Assembly: GCF_017916505.1 (NCBI RefSeq)
Contig: NZ_JAFMSZ010000002.1
Coordinates: 1 to 64,000, forward strand
From: Naasia sp. SYSU D00057
Lineage (GTDB): Bacteria; Actinomycetota; Actinomycetes; Actinomycetales; Microbacteriaceae
Direction: 5' to 3'
Length of the DNA stretch: 64,000 bases
The translations under genes and the position numbers were made by a program. Position 1 is the stretch's first letter. The number at the start of each line of letters is the position of its first letter. Below the pieces are notes generated by a model. The model ran no database searches. It was not told the origin of the DNA and was given only the letters and a program-made list of their open reading frames with translations. Positions 44,009 to 52,622 of the stretch are shown here, piece by piece.

Positions 44009-44905
44009 ATGGACGTCCGCCGACTGGAGCTCCTGCGCGAGCTCGCGGAGCGCGGCAGCATCACCGCGGTCGCCCGCGCCACCCACCGCACGCCGTCCGC
44101 GGTGTCGCAGCAGCTGAAGGTGCTCGAGCGCGAGATCGGCCTGCCGCTGACGGAGCGGCAGGGCCGCGGGATCGTGCTCAACGACGCCGGCAAGACCCTC
44201 GCGCGGACGGCGACGGACATCGCGGTCGCCATCGAGCGGGCCGAGGCGGTGTGGGAGGCGTTCGTGCAGGCGCCGGCCGGCGAGGTCACCATCGCGACGT
44301 TCCCGACGGCCGGGCAGATGTTCGTGCCGGGGCTCCTCGCCGCGGCGGCCGCGCATCCGGGGCTGTCACTCCTCGTGACCGACCGGGATCCGCCGCTCAA
44401 CGACTTCCCCCGCCTCACCAACGACTTCGACGTCGTCCTCGCGCACTCCCCCGGCCGCCCGCACGGCTGGCGGGACGCGGGCCTCGCTGTGGAGGAGCTG
44501 CTCGTCGAGCCCCTCGACGTCGCCCTCCCGCCGGACCATCCCCTGACGGCCCGGGAGGTGCTCACGCCGGCCGACCTGGTCGACGAGACCTGGATCGGCG
44601 TGCCGGTCACCTTCCCGTTCCAGCACGTCCTCACCGAGATCGAGCGGGTGACCGGCCGACCGCCCAAGGTCGCCCAGCGCTTCAGCGACACCCGGATCAC
44701 GGAGGCGGTCGTCGCCCGCGGCGGCGGCGTCGCGATCCTCCCCCGCTTCACCGCCCACTCCGCGCCGATCGCGCTCCGTCCGCTCATCGGGGTTCCCTCC
44801 GAGCGGCACATCTCCGCTTTGACGCGGAGGGACCGCCTGGAGCGCCCCTCGGTGCGCCTCGTCATCGAGCTGCTGCGCGGCGAGGCGGCCGCGGTCGAGC
44901 GCTAG
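44009..44905 (+). CDS. LysR-family transcriptional regulator
   Basis: A 298-residue LysR regulator with an N-terminal winged helix (MDVRRLELLRELAERGSITA; RTPSAVSQQLKVLEREIGL) and a periplasmic-binding-protein-like effector domain (residues about 90-290). It most likely controls itself through the dyad at 43968-43987. Its stop and that of the convergent PLP decarboxylase gene share the same CTAG, so the regulator and the decarboxylase-transporter operon are physically joined; control of that operon is a reasonable guess, but its promoter is over 3 kb away at about 47700. The effector is unknown. Confidence 0.87.
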   Translation: MDVRRLELLRELAERGSITAVARATHRTPSAVSQQLKVLEREIGLPLTERQGRGIVLNDAGKTLARTATDIAVAIERAEAVWEAFVQAPAGEVTIATFPTAGQMFVPGLLAAAAAHPGLSLLVTDRDPPLNDFPRLTNDFDVVLAHSPGRPHGWRDAGLAVEELLVEPLDVALPPDHPLTAREVLTPADLVDETWIGVPVTFPFQHVLTEIERVTGRPPKVAQRFSDTRITEAVVARGGGVAILPRFTAHSAPIALRPLIGVPSERHISALTRRDRLERPSVRLVIELLRGEAAAVER

Positions 44906-46308
44906 ACCGGCTCGACGATCCCGGCCAGCAGGCGGACCAGCAGCCGCTCCGTGTACTCGGGCGGTAGGCCCTCCACGAGCGCGAGCAGGGGCGCCAGCCG
45001 CTCCGGCAGCGGGCCGGCGAGCACGGCGGTCACGTCACCGCCGAGCGCGGAGATCGCCTCCGCCGCGGTGACCGGAGGCAGGCCGCGCACCTCGTCCGCC
45101 GCCTGCACCATGGCGCGGGTCAGCTCCGGCAGCACCTGCTCGGTGACCGGCGTGACCGTGAGGTGCGTCGTGTGCGGGAGCCGCGATCCGTCGGCCTGCA
45201 CGAGCCCCGGCTGCAGCTGGAGCTGCCAGCCGAGCCCGCGGATGGCGTCGGCCCAGTGGTGCGGGTCGACCCGCGCGTCGGCCTCGACGCCCTCGTCGGC
45301 GGCGACGGCGAAGAGCGGCCCGACCGGCTCCCCCACGACCCGCAGCCCCTCGATCGCGTCCACCGCCTCGCGGAGTGCGGCCGTCGCCGCGAGCGTGCGG
45401 ACGGCGAGGTCGCCCAGCCCGTCGACGCCGAGGGCCTGCACGATCGCCCATGCGGCGGCGGCTGGTCCCGCCGAGCGCGAGCCGAGCAGGGTCGGGTTGA
45501 CGACCGGATAGCCCGGCCAGCGGGTCGTCGCGAAGTACTGCGCGTGCAGCCGCTCGCGTCCGCGGTGCAGCAGGACGCTCGCGCCCTTGGGTGCGTAGCC
45601 GTACTTGTGCAGGTCGACCGACAGGCTCGTGACTCCGGGCACGCGCAGGTCCCAGGCCGGGAGGCTGTCGGCGAAGGGCAGGACCAGCCCGCCGATGCAC
45701 GCGTCGACGTGCAGCGGGATCCCCGCCTCGACGCACCCGGCAGCGACCTCGGCGACCGGGTCGAGGGAGGCGAACGGGTAGGACGGGGCCGAGACCACGG
45801 CGAGCGCGACATCGGGACCGAGCCGCACGAGGAGCGCCCCCGCGTCCACGGCGCCGGACGCCGGCACCGGGACGAGGTCGAGCTCGAGCCCGAAGTAGGC
45901 GGCCGCCTTGAAGAACGCGGCGTGCACGGTGGACGGGGCGACGAGACGCGGGGTGCCCTCGCCGCCGCCGGCGCGCCAGAGGTCGCGCGCGGTCTTCACG
46001 GCGAGCAGGCAGCTCTCGGTGCCGCCCGTGGTCACGCTGCCGACGACCTCCTCGGCCCCGCCGAGCAGGTCGCGGGCGAACCCGACGAGGTCCCGCTCGA
46101 TCGCGGCCACGGAGCCGAAGGTGGTCGGGTCCAGCCCGTTCACCGGCTGCATGATCCGGATCGCCTGAGCGGCGAGCTCGTCCAGCTCGGCGGAGCCCGA
46201 GTCGTAGACGTAGCTGAGCACCCGCCCGCCGTGCGTCGGCGCGTCCGCAGCCCGGTAGGTCCGCAGCCGGTCGAGGACCGATCGGGAGGCGTCGCCGAGC
46301 TCCGTCAC
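44902..46308 (-). CDS. PLP-dependent group II decarboxylase / sphingosine-phosphate-lyase-like protein
   Basis: A 468-residue PLP enzyme. Seen: VGSVTTGGTESCLLAVKTAR (cofactor phosphate segment), HVDACIGGLVLPF (Asp that contacts the pyridine nitrogen) and the Schiff-base lysine in SVDLHKYGYAPKGAS. HKYG-APKG is the form found in sphingosine-1-phosphate lyase and related enzymes rather than glutamate decarboxylases (which have HKYG but differ after it). The substrate is thus uncertain: an amino acid or a phosphorylated amino alcohol. GTG at 46308 overlaps the stop of the MFS transporter gene by 4 nt, so transporter and enzyme are coupled. Confidence 0.8.
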   Translation of the reverse strand: MTELGDASRSVLDRLRTYRAADAPTHGGRVLSYVYDSGSAELDELAAQAIRIMQPVNGLDPTTFGSVAAIERDLVGFARDLLGGAEEVVGSVTTGGTESCLLAVKTARDLWRAGGGEGTPRLVAPSTVHAAFFKAAAYFGLELDLVPVPASGAVDAGALLVRLGPDVALAVVSAPSYPFASLDPVAEVAAGCVEAGIPLHVDACIGGLVLPFADSLPAWDLRVPGVTSLSVDLHKYGYAPKGASVLLHRGRERLHAQYFATTRWPGYPVVNPTLLGSRSAGPAAAAWAIVQALGVDGLGDLAVRTLAATAALREAVDAIEGLRVVGEPVGPLFAVAADEGVEADARVDPHHWADAIRGLGWQLQLQPGLVQADGSRLPHTTHLTVTPVTEQVLPELTRAMVQAADEVRGLPPVTAAEAISALGGDVTAVLAGPLPERLAPLLALVEGLPPEYTERLLVRLLAGIVEPV

Positions 46309-47690
46309 GCCGGGGCTCCTTCCCGCACCGTCTCGGCGCGCTCGATGTCGTTCCGCCGCAGCCCGTAGCGCGACAGCGGCAGGAGGCTCAGCAGGACGAC
46401 GGCCGCGGGCACGATGCTGAAGCTCAGCACGATGCCGAGGACCGCCGACGGCGACTGCTCGACCGCCACGCCCGCGACCCGCTCCGCGTAGCCGGTCACC
46501 GCGAGCACGAGCGTCAGCGCGGTCGAGCCCAGTGCCATGCCCGTGGTCTCGCCCGCCGTCCAGACGCCGCCGAACGCGCCCGCCGCATCCTCGCCGCTCG
46601 TGCGGGCGTCGTGCGAGATGACGTCGGGAAGCATCGCCATCGGCAGCGACTGCATGCCGGCGTACGCAGCGCCGGCCACCGCGACCGGGACGTATGCCCA
46701 CTCGCCCGGCGCCACGGCCAGCAGCACGAGCGCCGCCACGGCGACGGCGAACACGACGCTCGCGATCGCGAAGGCGCGCTCCTTCCCGATCCGGCGCGAG
46801 ACGGCCGCCCAGACCGGCGCGAACACCAGGGCGGGCGCGATGAGGGAGAGGAACACGAACGTCACCGCGTCCTCCGAGCGCAGCACCCACGTCGCGACGT
46901 ACTGGGCGCCGGCGAGCATCATGCCCGTCGCGAGCCCCTGCAGGGCGAACGCCGCGAGGAGCGCGCGGAAGGGCGCGCTCCGCCGCAGCACCGCCCAGCC
47001 CTCTCGGTAGCCGGCGGCGAGGCCCCGCCGCTGTACGGGCGCCCGCGGGCCGCGCGGCACGACGACGGTGGACGCGAGCATCCCGACGCCGAGCAGGACT
47101 CCCGCCACGACGGCCATTCCGAGGTAGCCGGTGCGCGGGTCGTCCGCCAGCCCGCGCAGGACCGGACCGCCCGCCCCGAACAGCACGATCGCGAAGGTGA
47201 GCACGACGACCCGCCAGGTCAGCAGTCGGGTGCGCGCGTCGTACCCGGCGGTGAGCTCGGCGGGCAGCGCGATGTAGGGCACCTGGAAGAGGCTGAACGC
47301 GGTCGCGGCCCCGAGGAAGGCGACCAGCACCCACGCCGCCGCGGGGAGGCCGGTGAGGCCGCCGGGAACCGCGAAGGTCAGCGCGAAGAGGACGGGGATC
47401 GCCGCGCCGCCCACCAGCATGAGCCGGCGGCGCGACCCGGTGCGCGCGCGGTCGCTGTCGCTCAGCGCGCCGATCACCGGGTCGATGAGGATGTCCCAGA
47501 CCTTCGCGACCGTGACGAGCACGCCGGCCGCGATCGCCGCGACGCCGAGCGAGTCGGTCAGGTAGTAGACGAGGACGAGGCCGGGCAGCGTGCCGAACCC
47601 GCCGGTGGCGAGGGAGCCGATCGCGTAGCCCGCGACGGTGCGCCGCGGGAGCCCGCCGTCGCGAGGGGAACGGCGGACGTCGGCGACCAT
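46305..47690 (-). CDS. MFS transporter, GPH (glycoside-pentoside-hexuronide) cation symporter type
   Basis: A 461-residue 12-helix permease. The GPH/MelB signature is seen early: LTDSLGV followed by VAKVWDILIDPVIGALSDSD and RTGSRRRLM, and in the middle VVPRGPRAPVQRRG before the second bundle. These symporters normally bring in sugars or their derivatives with Na+ or H+. Pairing with a PLP enzyme is unusual for this family. ATG at 47690 has TACACT ending 7 nt before it. It follows tatB by 18 bp on the same strand. Confidence 0.83.
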   Translation of the reverse strand: MVADVRRSPRDGGLPRRTVAGYAIGSLATGGFGTLPGLVLVYYLTDSLGVAAIAAGVLVTVAKVWDILIDPVIGALSDSDRARTGSRRRLMLVGGAAIPVLFALTFAVPGGLTGLPAAAWVLVAFLGAATAFSLFQVPYIALPAELTAGYDARTRLLTWRVVVLTFAIVLFGAGGPVLRGLADDPRTGYLGMAVVAGVLLGVGMLASTVVVPRGPRAPVQRRGLAAGYREGWAVLRRSAPFRALLAAFALQGLATGMMLAGAQYVATWVLRSEDAVTFVFLSLIAPALVFAPVWAAVSRRIGKERAFAIASVVFAVAVAALVLLAVAPGEWAYVPVAVAGAAYAGMQSLPMAMLPDVISHDARTSGEDAAGAFGGVWTAGETTGMALGSTALTLVLAVTGYAERVAGVAVEQSPSAVLGIVLSFSIVPAAVVLLSLLPLSRYGLRRNDIERAETVREGAPA

Positions 47691-47696
47691 TGCCGC

Positions 47697-47702
47697 AGTG
47701 TA
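47697..47702 (-). promoter_or_regulatory. -10 element, predicted leaderless start of the MFS gene
   Basis: TACACT (minus strand) ends 7 nt before the ATG at 47690, so the MFS-decarboxylase pair can be transcribed separately from tatB. Confidence 0.5.
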
Positions 47703-47708
47703 TCGGCG

Positions 47709-48071
47709 CTAGGTCGCCTCGGCGTCGAAGGGTGCTGGGCCGCCCGCGGGGGCTGCTGCGCGCGGAGCGGGGCGCCGGACGGGCGCCGCGACGGCCGCCG
47801 CGGCCGGTGCCGCGGTCTCCTCGACGAGCGCCTCCCGGATGATGCGGCGCGGGTCGTACTGGCGCGGATCCAGCTTCTTCCAGTCGACGTCGTCGAACTC
47901 GGGGCCCATCTCCTCGCGCATGCGGTCCTTGGCGTTGTCGGTGAACGACTTCACCGACTTCACGAGGCGGGCGAGCTGGGCCGCGTAGCGGGGCAGCCGG
48001 TCGGGGCCGACGAGCACCACCGCGAGCACCCCGATGAGGAGGAGCTTCTCGAAGGTGAGCCCCAGGAACAT
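47709..48071 (-). CDS. tatB: Sec-independent protein translocase subunit TatB
   Basis: A 120-residue Tat component that receives folded, twin-arginine substrates at the membrane. One N-terminal helix (FEKLLLIGVLAVVLVGPDRL) is followed by the amphipathic helix (AAQLARLVKSVKSFTDNA) and a disordered Ala/Pro-rich tail. The conserved E-P/G-hinge region is present as VLVGPDRLP. The segment MGPEFDDVDWKKLDPRQYDP is typical of actinobacterial TatB. TAGGGT ends 7 nt before the ATG. tatA and tatC are not nearby. Confidence 0.88.
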   Translation of the reverse strand: MFLGLTFEKLLLIGVLAVVLVGPDRLPRYAAQLARLVKSVKSFTDNAKDRMREEMGPEFDDVDWKKLDPRQYDPRRIIREALVEETAAPAAAAVAAPVRRPAPRAAAPAGGPAPFDAEAT

Positions 48072-48077
48072 GCGACC

Positions 48078-48083
48078 ACCCTA
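48078..48083 (-). promoter_or_regulatory. -10 element, predicted leaderless start of tatB
   Basis: TAGGGT (minus strand) ends 7 nt before the ATG at 48071; no ribosome binding site is seen. Confidence 0.5.
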
Positions 48084-48161
48084 ACCGCCGTCGCCGGGGC
48101 CGAGCTTCGCCGCCCGCCGCACGGAGCCTGGGGATTGCGGGGAGAGCCTCCCGGATCGCCA

Positions 48162-48167
48162 TAGGCT
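48162..48167 (+). promoter_or_regulatory. -10 element of the O-methyltransferase gene
   Basis: TAGGCT ends 10 nt before the ATG at 48177, giving a leader of only about 3 nt. Confidence 0.4.
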
Positions 48168-48176
48168 GGGACCCGT

Positions 48177-48803
48177 ATGTCCGAGAAGGAAGCCAACTGG
48201 AAGTACGCCGACGACTACGTCGCCGAGCCGGAGGCGATCGCGCGCGCCCGCGAGCACTCCCTCGAGCTCGGCGTCGAGCCCGTCTCCCCCGCCGTGGGCT
48301 CCCAGCTCGCGGTGCTCGCCGCCGCGCTGAAGGCGCGCTCGATCGTCGAGATCGGGACCGGCACCGGCGTCTCCGGCCTCTGGCTGCTGACGGGCGCGCC
48401 GACGGCCACCCTCACGTCCATCGACTCCGAGCCCGACCACCAGTCCGCGGCGCGACTCGCATTCGCCGAGGCGGGAATCGGGCTCAGCCGGCTGCGGCTC
48501 ATCTCGGGACGGGCTCAGGATGTGCTGCCGCGCATGAACGAGGAGTCATACGACCTCGTCCTGGTGGACGCCGACCCGAAGCACGTCATCGAGTTCGTCG
48601 AGCACGGCCTGCGGCTGGTGCGCCGGGGCGGCCTGGTGCTCGTCGCGCACGCGCTCTGGCACGGCGACGTCGCCAACCCGGTCCGCAGGGACCAGGTCTC
48701 CACCGCGTTCCGCACCCTGCTCGAGGAGATCGGCGGGTCGAACGCGGTGCTCAGCACGCTCTCACCGGCAGGAGACGGGCTCCTCCAGCTGGTTCGGCTC
48801 TAG
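48177..48803 (+). CDS. SAM-dependent O-methyltransferase (catechol/caffeoyl-CoA OMT type)
   Basis: A 208-residue class I methyltransferase of the Methyltransf_3 family (Rv1220c position). Motif I is IVEIGTGTGVSGLWLL, the acidic end of beta-2 is LTSIDSEPDHQ, and the metal-binding Asp segment is YDLVLVDADPKHVIEFVEHG. The N-terminal WKYADDYVAEPEAIARARE is typical of the actinobacterial group. The methyl acceptor is not known. It is divergent from tatB and convergent with the DUF3117 gene. Confidence 0.88.
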   Translation: MSEKEANWKYADDYVAEPEAIARAREHSLELGVEPVSPAVGSQLAVLAAALKARSIVEIGTGTGVSGLWLLTGAPTATLTSIDSEPDHQSAARLAFAEAGIGLSRLRLISGRAQDVLPRMNEESYDLVLVDADPKHVIEFVEHGLRLVRRGGLVLVAHALWHGDVANPVRRDQVSTAFRTLLEEIGGSNAVLSTLSPAGDGLLQLVRL

Positions 48804-48883
48804 CGTTCGGCTCTGGCCCCTGCGCTCAGCCGCAGAGGCTGCCGGCCCGCGTCCTCGATGGGCGGCGGGCCGGGACCTCGGCG

Positions 48884-49057
48884 TCAGTTCGCGCCGACGA
48901 CCGCTCCGAGCGCGTCGTGCAGCTCCCGGGCCTCGGCGTCGTTCACGGAGACGACCAGACGGCCTCCACCCTCGAGCGGAACACGCACGATGATGAGACG
49001 GCCTTCCTTGACGGCCTCCATCGGCCCGTCCCCGGTCCTCGGCTTCATTGCGGCCAT
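48884..49057 (-). CDS. DUF3117 family protein
   Basis: A 57-residue protein conserved throughout actinobacteria (Rv1211 type), beginning MAAMKPRTGDGPMEAVKEGR and continuing IIVRVPLEGGGRLVVSV, close to identical to family members. Its function is unknown. ATG at 49057 is fixed by family conservation and by GGGGAAG about 6 nt upstream; a longer start at 49111 is not supported. It lies 76 bp after the start-distal end of the PIG-V-like gene on the same strand. Confidence 0.9.
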   Translation of the reverse strand: MAAMKPRTGDGPMEAVKEGRLIIVRVPLEGGGRLVVSVNDAEARELHDALGAVVGAN

Positions 49058-49132
49058 GGAGCTTCCCCTTTCAAAGGTTGCGGCTTCCATTATCCCGTAG
49101 CGCGCCGACATGCGCCAAAAAACACGTGCCGG

Positions 49133-50269
49133 TCAGGGCACGGACCACCAGGAGCTGACCGGTCCCCAGGTCGCCCAGAGCCAGGCGAACTGGAGCACGA
49201 GCGACACCAGGACGGCGCCGATCCGGTAGGCCGTCGACTTCGGCTGGGCGAGCGCGCCGGCGAGGGGGAACATCGGGATGAGGAGCCGGAACGTGCTCGA
49301 CTGCGGGAAGAAGACGGCGAACAGGTACGACGCATACGCCGCGAGCCATACGCGCATCTCGACGCCGAGGCGGCGCACCGCGGGGAGGAACAGCACGATC
49401 GCGAACGCGGCCACGATGAGCCCGACGACGATCCAGCCGAGCGGCGTGCCGAAGTAGAGACCGAACGCCTGGAACCAGGGCGCGAACGGCACGAGGTGCT
49501 GATGGCCGATGAGCGGGGCCCGCCAGGCCAGCTCGGTGTCGGTGTAGGCGCTGAGGGAGCCGGTCGCGATCCAGGCCGCGATGGGCCAGGCGAGGCCGAG
49601 GATGCCGCTGAAGACCGCCAGTCCGCCGCTGATCCAGCGCTCGCGCACCGGGAATGGCTCCTTCTCGCGCTGCACGAGCCGGACGATCCAGTACAGGGAG
49701 AGGGCGAACGCGAACGCGAGCCCGGACGGGCGGGTGAGCGCCATCACCGCCGTCACCGGGAACAGCCAGCCCCATTTGCGGCGGAGGAGCAGATAGAGCG
49801 CGAGGGCGAGCAGGAACGTGTGCATCGCCTCGGCGTATGCCATCTGGAAGATGAACGACAGCGGCGACACCGAGAAGAGGACGACTCCGAAGAAGGCCTG
49901 GTCCTCGTCCAGCCGCAGCCGGAACAGCTTGAAGACCATGAGCGCCGCGGCGAAGCCGAACAGCAGCGAGACGAGGAACGCCGCGACCGGCCACCAGGCG
50001 CCCGTGAGCGCGGCGAGGATGGAGACGAAGTACGGGTAGACGGGCATGAACGCCCACTGGTTCTCGGCGACGTAGCCCGCCGCGTCGAGCGGCAGCTCGG
50101 TCGGATAGCCGACCGCGGCGATGTACCAGTACCAGTAGCCGTCCCAGAGGGCGCTGTAGGAGAAGAAGTCGGGGTTCGCGCCCGCGCGGGACTGCGGGGT
50201 CAGCTGGGTCGCGGTGAGCGCCAGCGCGATGGTGGTGAGGACGCGCGCGCCCGCGTACACGAGCACCAC
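49133..50269 (-). CDS. PIG-V/GT-C-like polytopic mannosyltransferase-type membrane protein
   Basis: A membrane protein of about 378 residues with roughly ten helices, resembling the GT-C mannosyltransferase (PIG-V) group of actinobacteria. The first outside loop holds NPDFFSYSALWDGYWYWYIA, with the acidic residues near the membrane expected for polyprenol-sugar-dependent glycosyltransferases, and LSFIFQMAYAEAMHTFLLAL in the middle. GTG 50269 is the first usual start codon, but the upstream in-frame codons read SLWRRAPWWVRV, which looks like a native N-terminus. The true start may be a CTG at 50344 overlapping the dapE stop. Substrate unknown. Confidence 0.7.
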   Translation of the reverse strand: MVLVYAGARVLTTIALALTATQLTPQSRAGANPDFFSYSALWDGYWYWYIAAVGYPTELPLDAAGYVAENQWAFMPVYPYFVSILAALTGAWWPVAAFLVSLLFGFAAALMVFKLFRLRLDEDQAFFGVVLFSVSPLSFIFQMAYAEAMHTFLLALALYLLLRRKWGWLFPVTAVMALTRPSGLAFAFALSLYWIVRLVQREKEPFPVRERWISGGLAVFSGILGLAWPIAAWIATGSLSAYTDTELAWRAPLIGHQHLVPFAPWFQAFGLYFGTPLGWIVVGLIVAAFAIVLFLPAVRRLGVEMRVWLAAYASYLFAVFFPQSSTFRLLIPMFPLAGALAQPKSTAYRIGAVLVSLVLQFAWLWATWGPVSSWWSVP

Positions 50270-50340
50270 CCGGACCCACCACGGCGCACGGCGCCAGAGG
50301 GAGGGGTCCGGCGGAGCGGCGGGGACGGCGGTCGCGGAGG

Positions 50341-51420
50341 TCAGCTCGAGGCTCCCGTCAGCCAGGCTCGCAGCCCGCGCTCACAGTCGGTGATCTGCTG
50401 CAGCGGCACGTTCTCGTCGTCCGCGTGCGCCTTCAGCGGGTCACCCGGGCCGTAGTTGACGGCCGGCATGCCGAGCCGTGAGAAGCGGGCGACGTCCGTC
50501 CAGCCGTACTTCGGCATCGGCGTGCCGCCGACGGCGTCGACGAAGTGCTGCGCGATCGGGGCGTCGAGCCCGGGACGGGCGCCCGCCGCGAGGTCGACGA
50601 TCCGCACGTCGTAGCCCTCGAACAGCTCGGTGATGTGGGCGACGGCCTCCTCGGCGCTGCGGCTCGGCGCGAAGCGGTAGTTGATGTGCACCATGCACTC
50701 GTCCGGGATGACGTTGCCGGCGATCCCGCCCGTGATTCCGACGGCGCTGAGGCCCTCGCGGTAGACGAGGCCGTCGACCTCCACCTGGCGGGCCTCGTAG
50801 GCCGCGAGCCGGTCGAGGATCGGAGCGGCCTTGTGGATCGCGTTCTCGCCCACCCAGGAGCGGGCGGAGTGCGAGCGCTTGCCGTAGGTGCGGATCTCCG
50901 CGCGGAGGTTGCCGTTGCAGCCTCCCTCGATCTGCGAGCGGGTCGGCTCGCCGAGGATCGCGAAGTCGCCGGCCAGCAGCTCGGGATGCGACTGGGAGAG
51001 CCGGTTGAGGCCGTTCTTCGCCTCCGACACCTCCTCGTGGTCGTACCAGATCCACGTGACGTCGGCGATGGGGTCGGTCAGCTCCGCCGCCAGCTTGAGC
51101 TGCACGGCGACGCCCGCCTTCATGTCGACGGTGCCGCGACCCCAGAGCACGTCGACGCCGTCGATCGTCGCGAACCGGGTGGGCAGGTTCGCGTTCAGCG
51201 GCACCGTGTCGATGTGCCCCGCGATCACGACCCGCTGGTCGCGGCCGAGCCGGGTGCGGGCGACGATCGTGTCGCCGTGCCGCGAGACCGTGAGATGCGG
51301 GAGGACGGACACCGCGTCCTCGATGAGGTCGGCCAGCGCCCCCTCATTGTCGGACACCGACTCGATGTCGCAGATCGTGCGGGTGAGTTCGATCGACGAT
51401 GCGGTCAGGTCGAGCGGCAT
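50341..51420 (-). CDS. dapE: Succinyl-diaminopimelate desuccinylase
   Basis: A 359-residue M20 di-zinc hydrolase that frees LL-diaminopimelate and succinate in lysine and peptidoglycan synthesis. Metal and catalytic motifs: [11 protein letters not shown] (His and Asp), [12 protein letters not shown] (bridging Asp), [12 protein letters not shown] (catalytic Glu pair) and [17 protein letters not shown]. The dimerisation domain is in residues about 175-285. TAGGGT ends 7 nt before the ATG, giving a leaderless start. It is divergent from dapD, the enzyme two steps earlier in the same pathway. Confidence 0.92.
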   Translation of the reverse strand: MPLDLTASSIELTRTICDIESVSDNEGALADLIEDAVSVLPHLTVSRHGDTIVARTRLGRDQRVVIAGHIDTVPLNANLPTRFATIDGVDVLWGRGTVDMKAGVAVQLKLAAELTDPIADVTWIWYDHEEVSEAKNGLNRLSQSHPELLAGDFAILGEPTRSQIEGGCNGNLRAEIRTYGKRSHSARSWVGENAIHKAAPILDRLAAYEARQVEVDGLVYREGLSAVGITGGIAGNVIPDECMVHINYRFAPSRSAEEAVAHITELFEGYDVRIVDLAAGARPGLDAPIAQHFVDAVGGTPMPKYGWTDVARFSRLGMPAVNYGPGDPLKAHADDENVPLQQITDCERGLRAWLTGASS

Positions 51421-51426
51421 GGATTC

Positions 51427-51432
51427 ACCCTA
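51427..51432 (-). promoter_or_regulatory. -10 element, predicted leaderless start of dapE
   Basis: TAGGGT (minus strand) ends 7 nt before the ATG at 51420. Confidence 0.5.
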
Positions 51433-51479
51433 CCGAGCGCCCGGCGCCCTCCCCCGGCGGCCCGCCCTCCTCGCCTCGA

Positions 51480-51485
51480 TACCCT
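51480..51485 (+). promoter_or_regulatory. -10 element, predicted leaderless start of dapD
   Basis: TACCCT ends 7 nt before the ATG at 51492. The dapE and dapD -10 elements are 47 bp apart, so the divergent promoters must share or interleave their upstream elements. Confidence 0.5.
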
Positions 51486-51491
51486 GGAGCC

Positions 51492-52454
51492 ATGCCGAGA
51501 GAAGCGCGGAACGCCTGGGGATACGGACTCGCGACGGTCGCGTCGGACGGGACGGTGCTCGACACCTGGTTCCCGGAGCCGAGGCTCGGGGCCTTCCCCG
51601 CCGGCCGCGACCGCTGGATCGCGCCCAAGGAGCTGCAGCAGCACGCGGTTCCGGATCCTCGTCGAGACGTGCGGGTCGAGACCATCACGGTCGAGATCGA
51701 CCTCGACCGCGCGCCCGCGTCCACTCCGGACGCGTACCTGCGCCTGCACCTGCTGTCGCACCTGCTGGCGGCGCCCAACACGCTGAACCTCGACGGCATC
51801 TTCGCCCAGCTGCCGAACGTGGCGTGGACCTCCGCCGGCCCCGTGCACCCCGACGCGGTGACGCGTCTGCGCCGTTCCCTCCTGCGCGAGGGCATCCAGG
51901 TGCAGGGCGTCGACCGCTTCCCGCGGCTGACGGACTACGTGCTTCCCGACCGCGTCCGCATCGCCGACGCGTCCCGCGTCCGGCTCGGCGCGCACCTCGC
52001 GCCCGGCACGGTCGTGATGCACGAGGGATTCGTCAACTTCAACGCCGGCACGCTCGGCACCTCGATGGTGGAGGGACGCATCTCGCAGGGCGTCGTCGTG
52101 GGCGACGGGTCCGACGTGGGCGGCGGCGCATCCATCATGGGCACCCTGTCGGGCGGCGGCACCGAGCGCGTCGTCATCGGCGCGCGGGCCCTGCTCGGCG
52201 CGAACGCGGGCGTCGGCATCTCGATCGGCGACGACTCCGTCGTCGAGGCCGGCCTCTATGTCACCGCCGGCACCAAGGTGGTGCTCGTGGGCTCCGCCCC
52301 GAACGCCGACGGCACGCTGCAGACGGTGAAGGCCCGGGAGCTGTCCGGGGTGCCGAACCTGCTGTTCCGCCGCAACTCCCTCACCGGCGCGGTCGAGGCG
52401 GTCCCCCGCAGCGGCCAGGGCATCGAGCTCAACGCCCAGCTCCACTCCGCATAG
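51492..52454 (+). CDS. dapD: Tetrahydrodipicolinate N-succinyltransferase, actinobacterial type
   Basis: A 320-residue enzyme that succinylates tetrahydrodipicolinate using succinyl-CoA in the DAP/lysine pathway. The N-terminal part ([20 protein letters not shown]) and the left-handed beta-helix with hexapeptide repeats ([60 protein letters not shown]) match actinobacterial DapD, which differs from the E. coli type. The active-site segment [14 protein letters not shown] is present. The trimer should act in the cytoplasm. Divergent from dapE. Confidence 0.93.
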   Translation: MPREARNAWGYGLATVASDGTVLDTWFPEPRLGAFPAGRDRWIAPKELQQHAVPDPRRDVRVETITVEIDLDRAPASTPDAYLRLHLLSHLLAAPNTLNLDGIFAQLPNVAWTSAGPVHPDAVTRLRRSLLREGIQVQGVDRFPRLTDYVLPDRVRIADASRVRLGAHLAPGTVVMHEGFVNFNAGTLGTSMVEGRISQGVVVGDGSDVGGGASIMGTLSGGGTERVVIGARALLGANAGVGISIGDDSVVEAGLYVTAGTKVVLVGSAPNADGTLQTVKARELSGVPNLLFRRNSLTGAVEAVPRSGQGIELNAQLHSA

Positions 52455-52481
52455 CTCGCGGCCTCGCCGCGAGCACCCGCT

Positions 52482-52608
52482 GGTTGAGGAGCGACCGCAG
52501 GGAGCGTCTCGAAACCTCGTGACGTGCCTTCGCACGCAACCAGCGTGGCCCGGCTCGTGGGCCGCCTGCCGGATTTCGACACGCCGACTTCGGCGGCTCC
52601 TCAATCAC
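52482..52608. repeat. Inverted pair of the actinobacterial TGGTTGAGGAGCG-type repeat
   Basis: The left arm 52482-52518 begins TGGTTGAGGAGCG and ends CGTCTCGAAACC. The right arm, about 52573-52608, is an imperfect inverted copy (GATTTCGACACGCC ... CTCCTCAATCA). The element lies between the convergent dapD and gltA genes and is of a kind I recognise as dispersed in Microbacteriaceae genomes. The middle part (52519-52572) has a further small hairpin, GTGCCTTCGCAC. It may end transcription from both sides. Confidence 0.65.
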
Positions 52609-52622
52609 CGAGCCCAGCGGCC

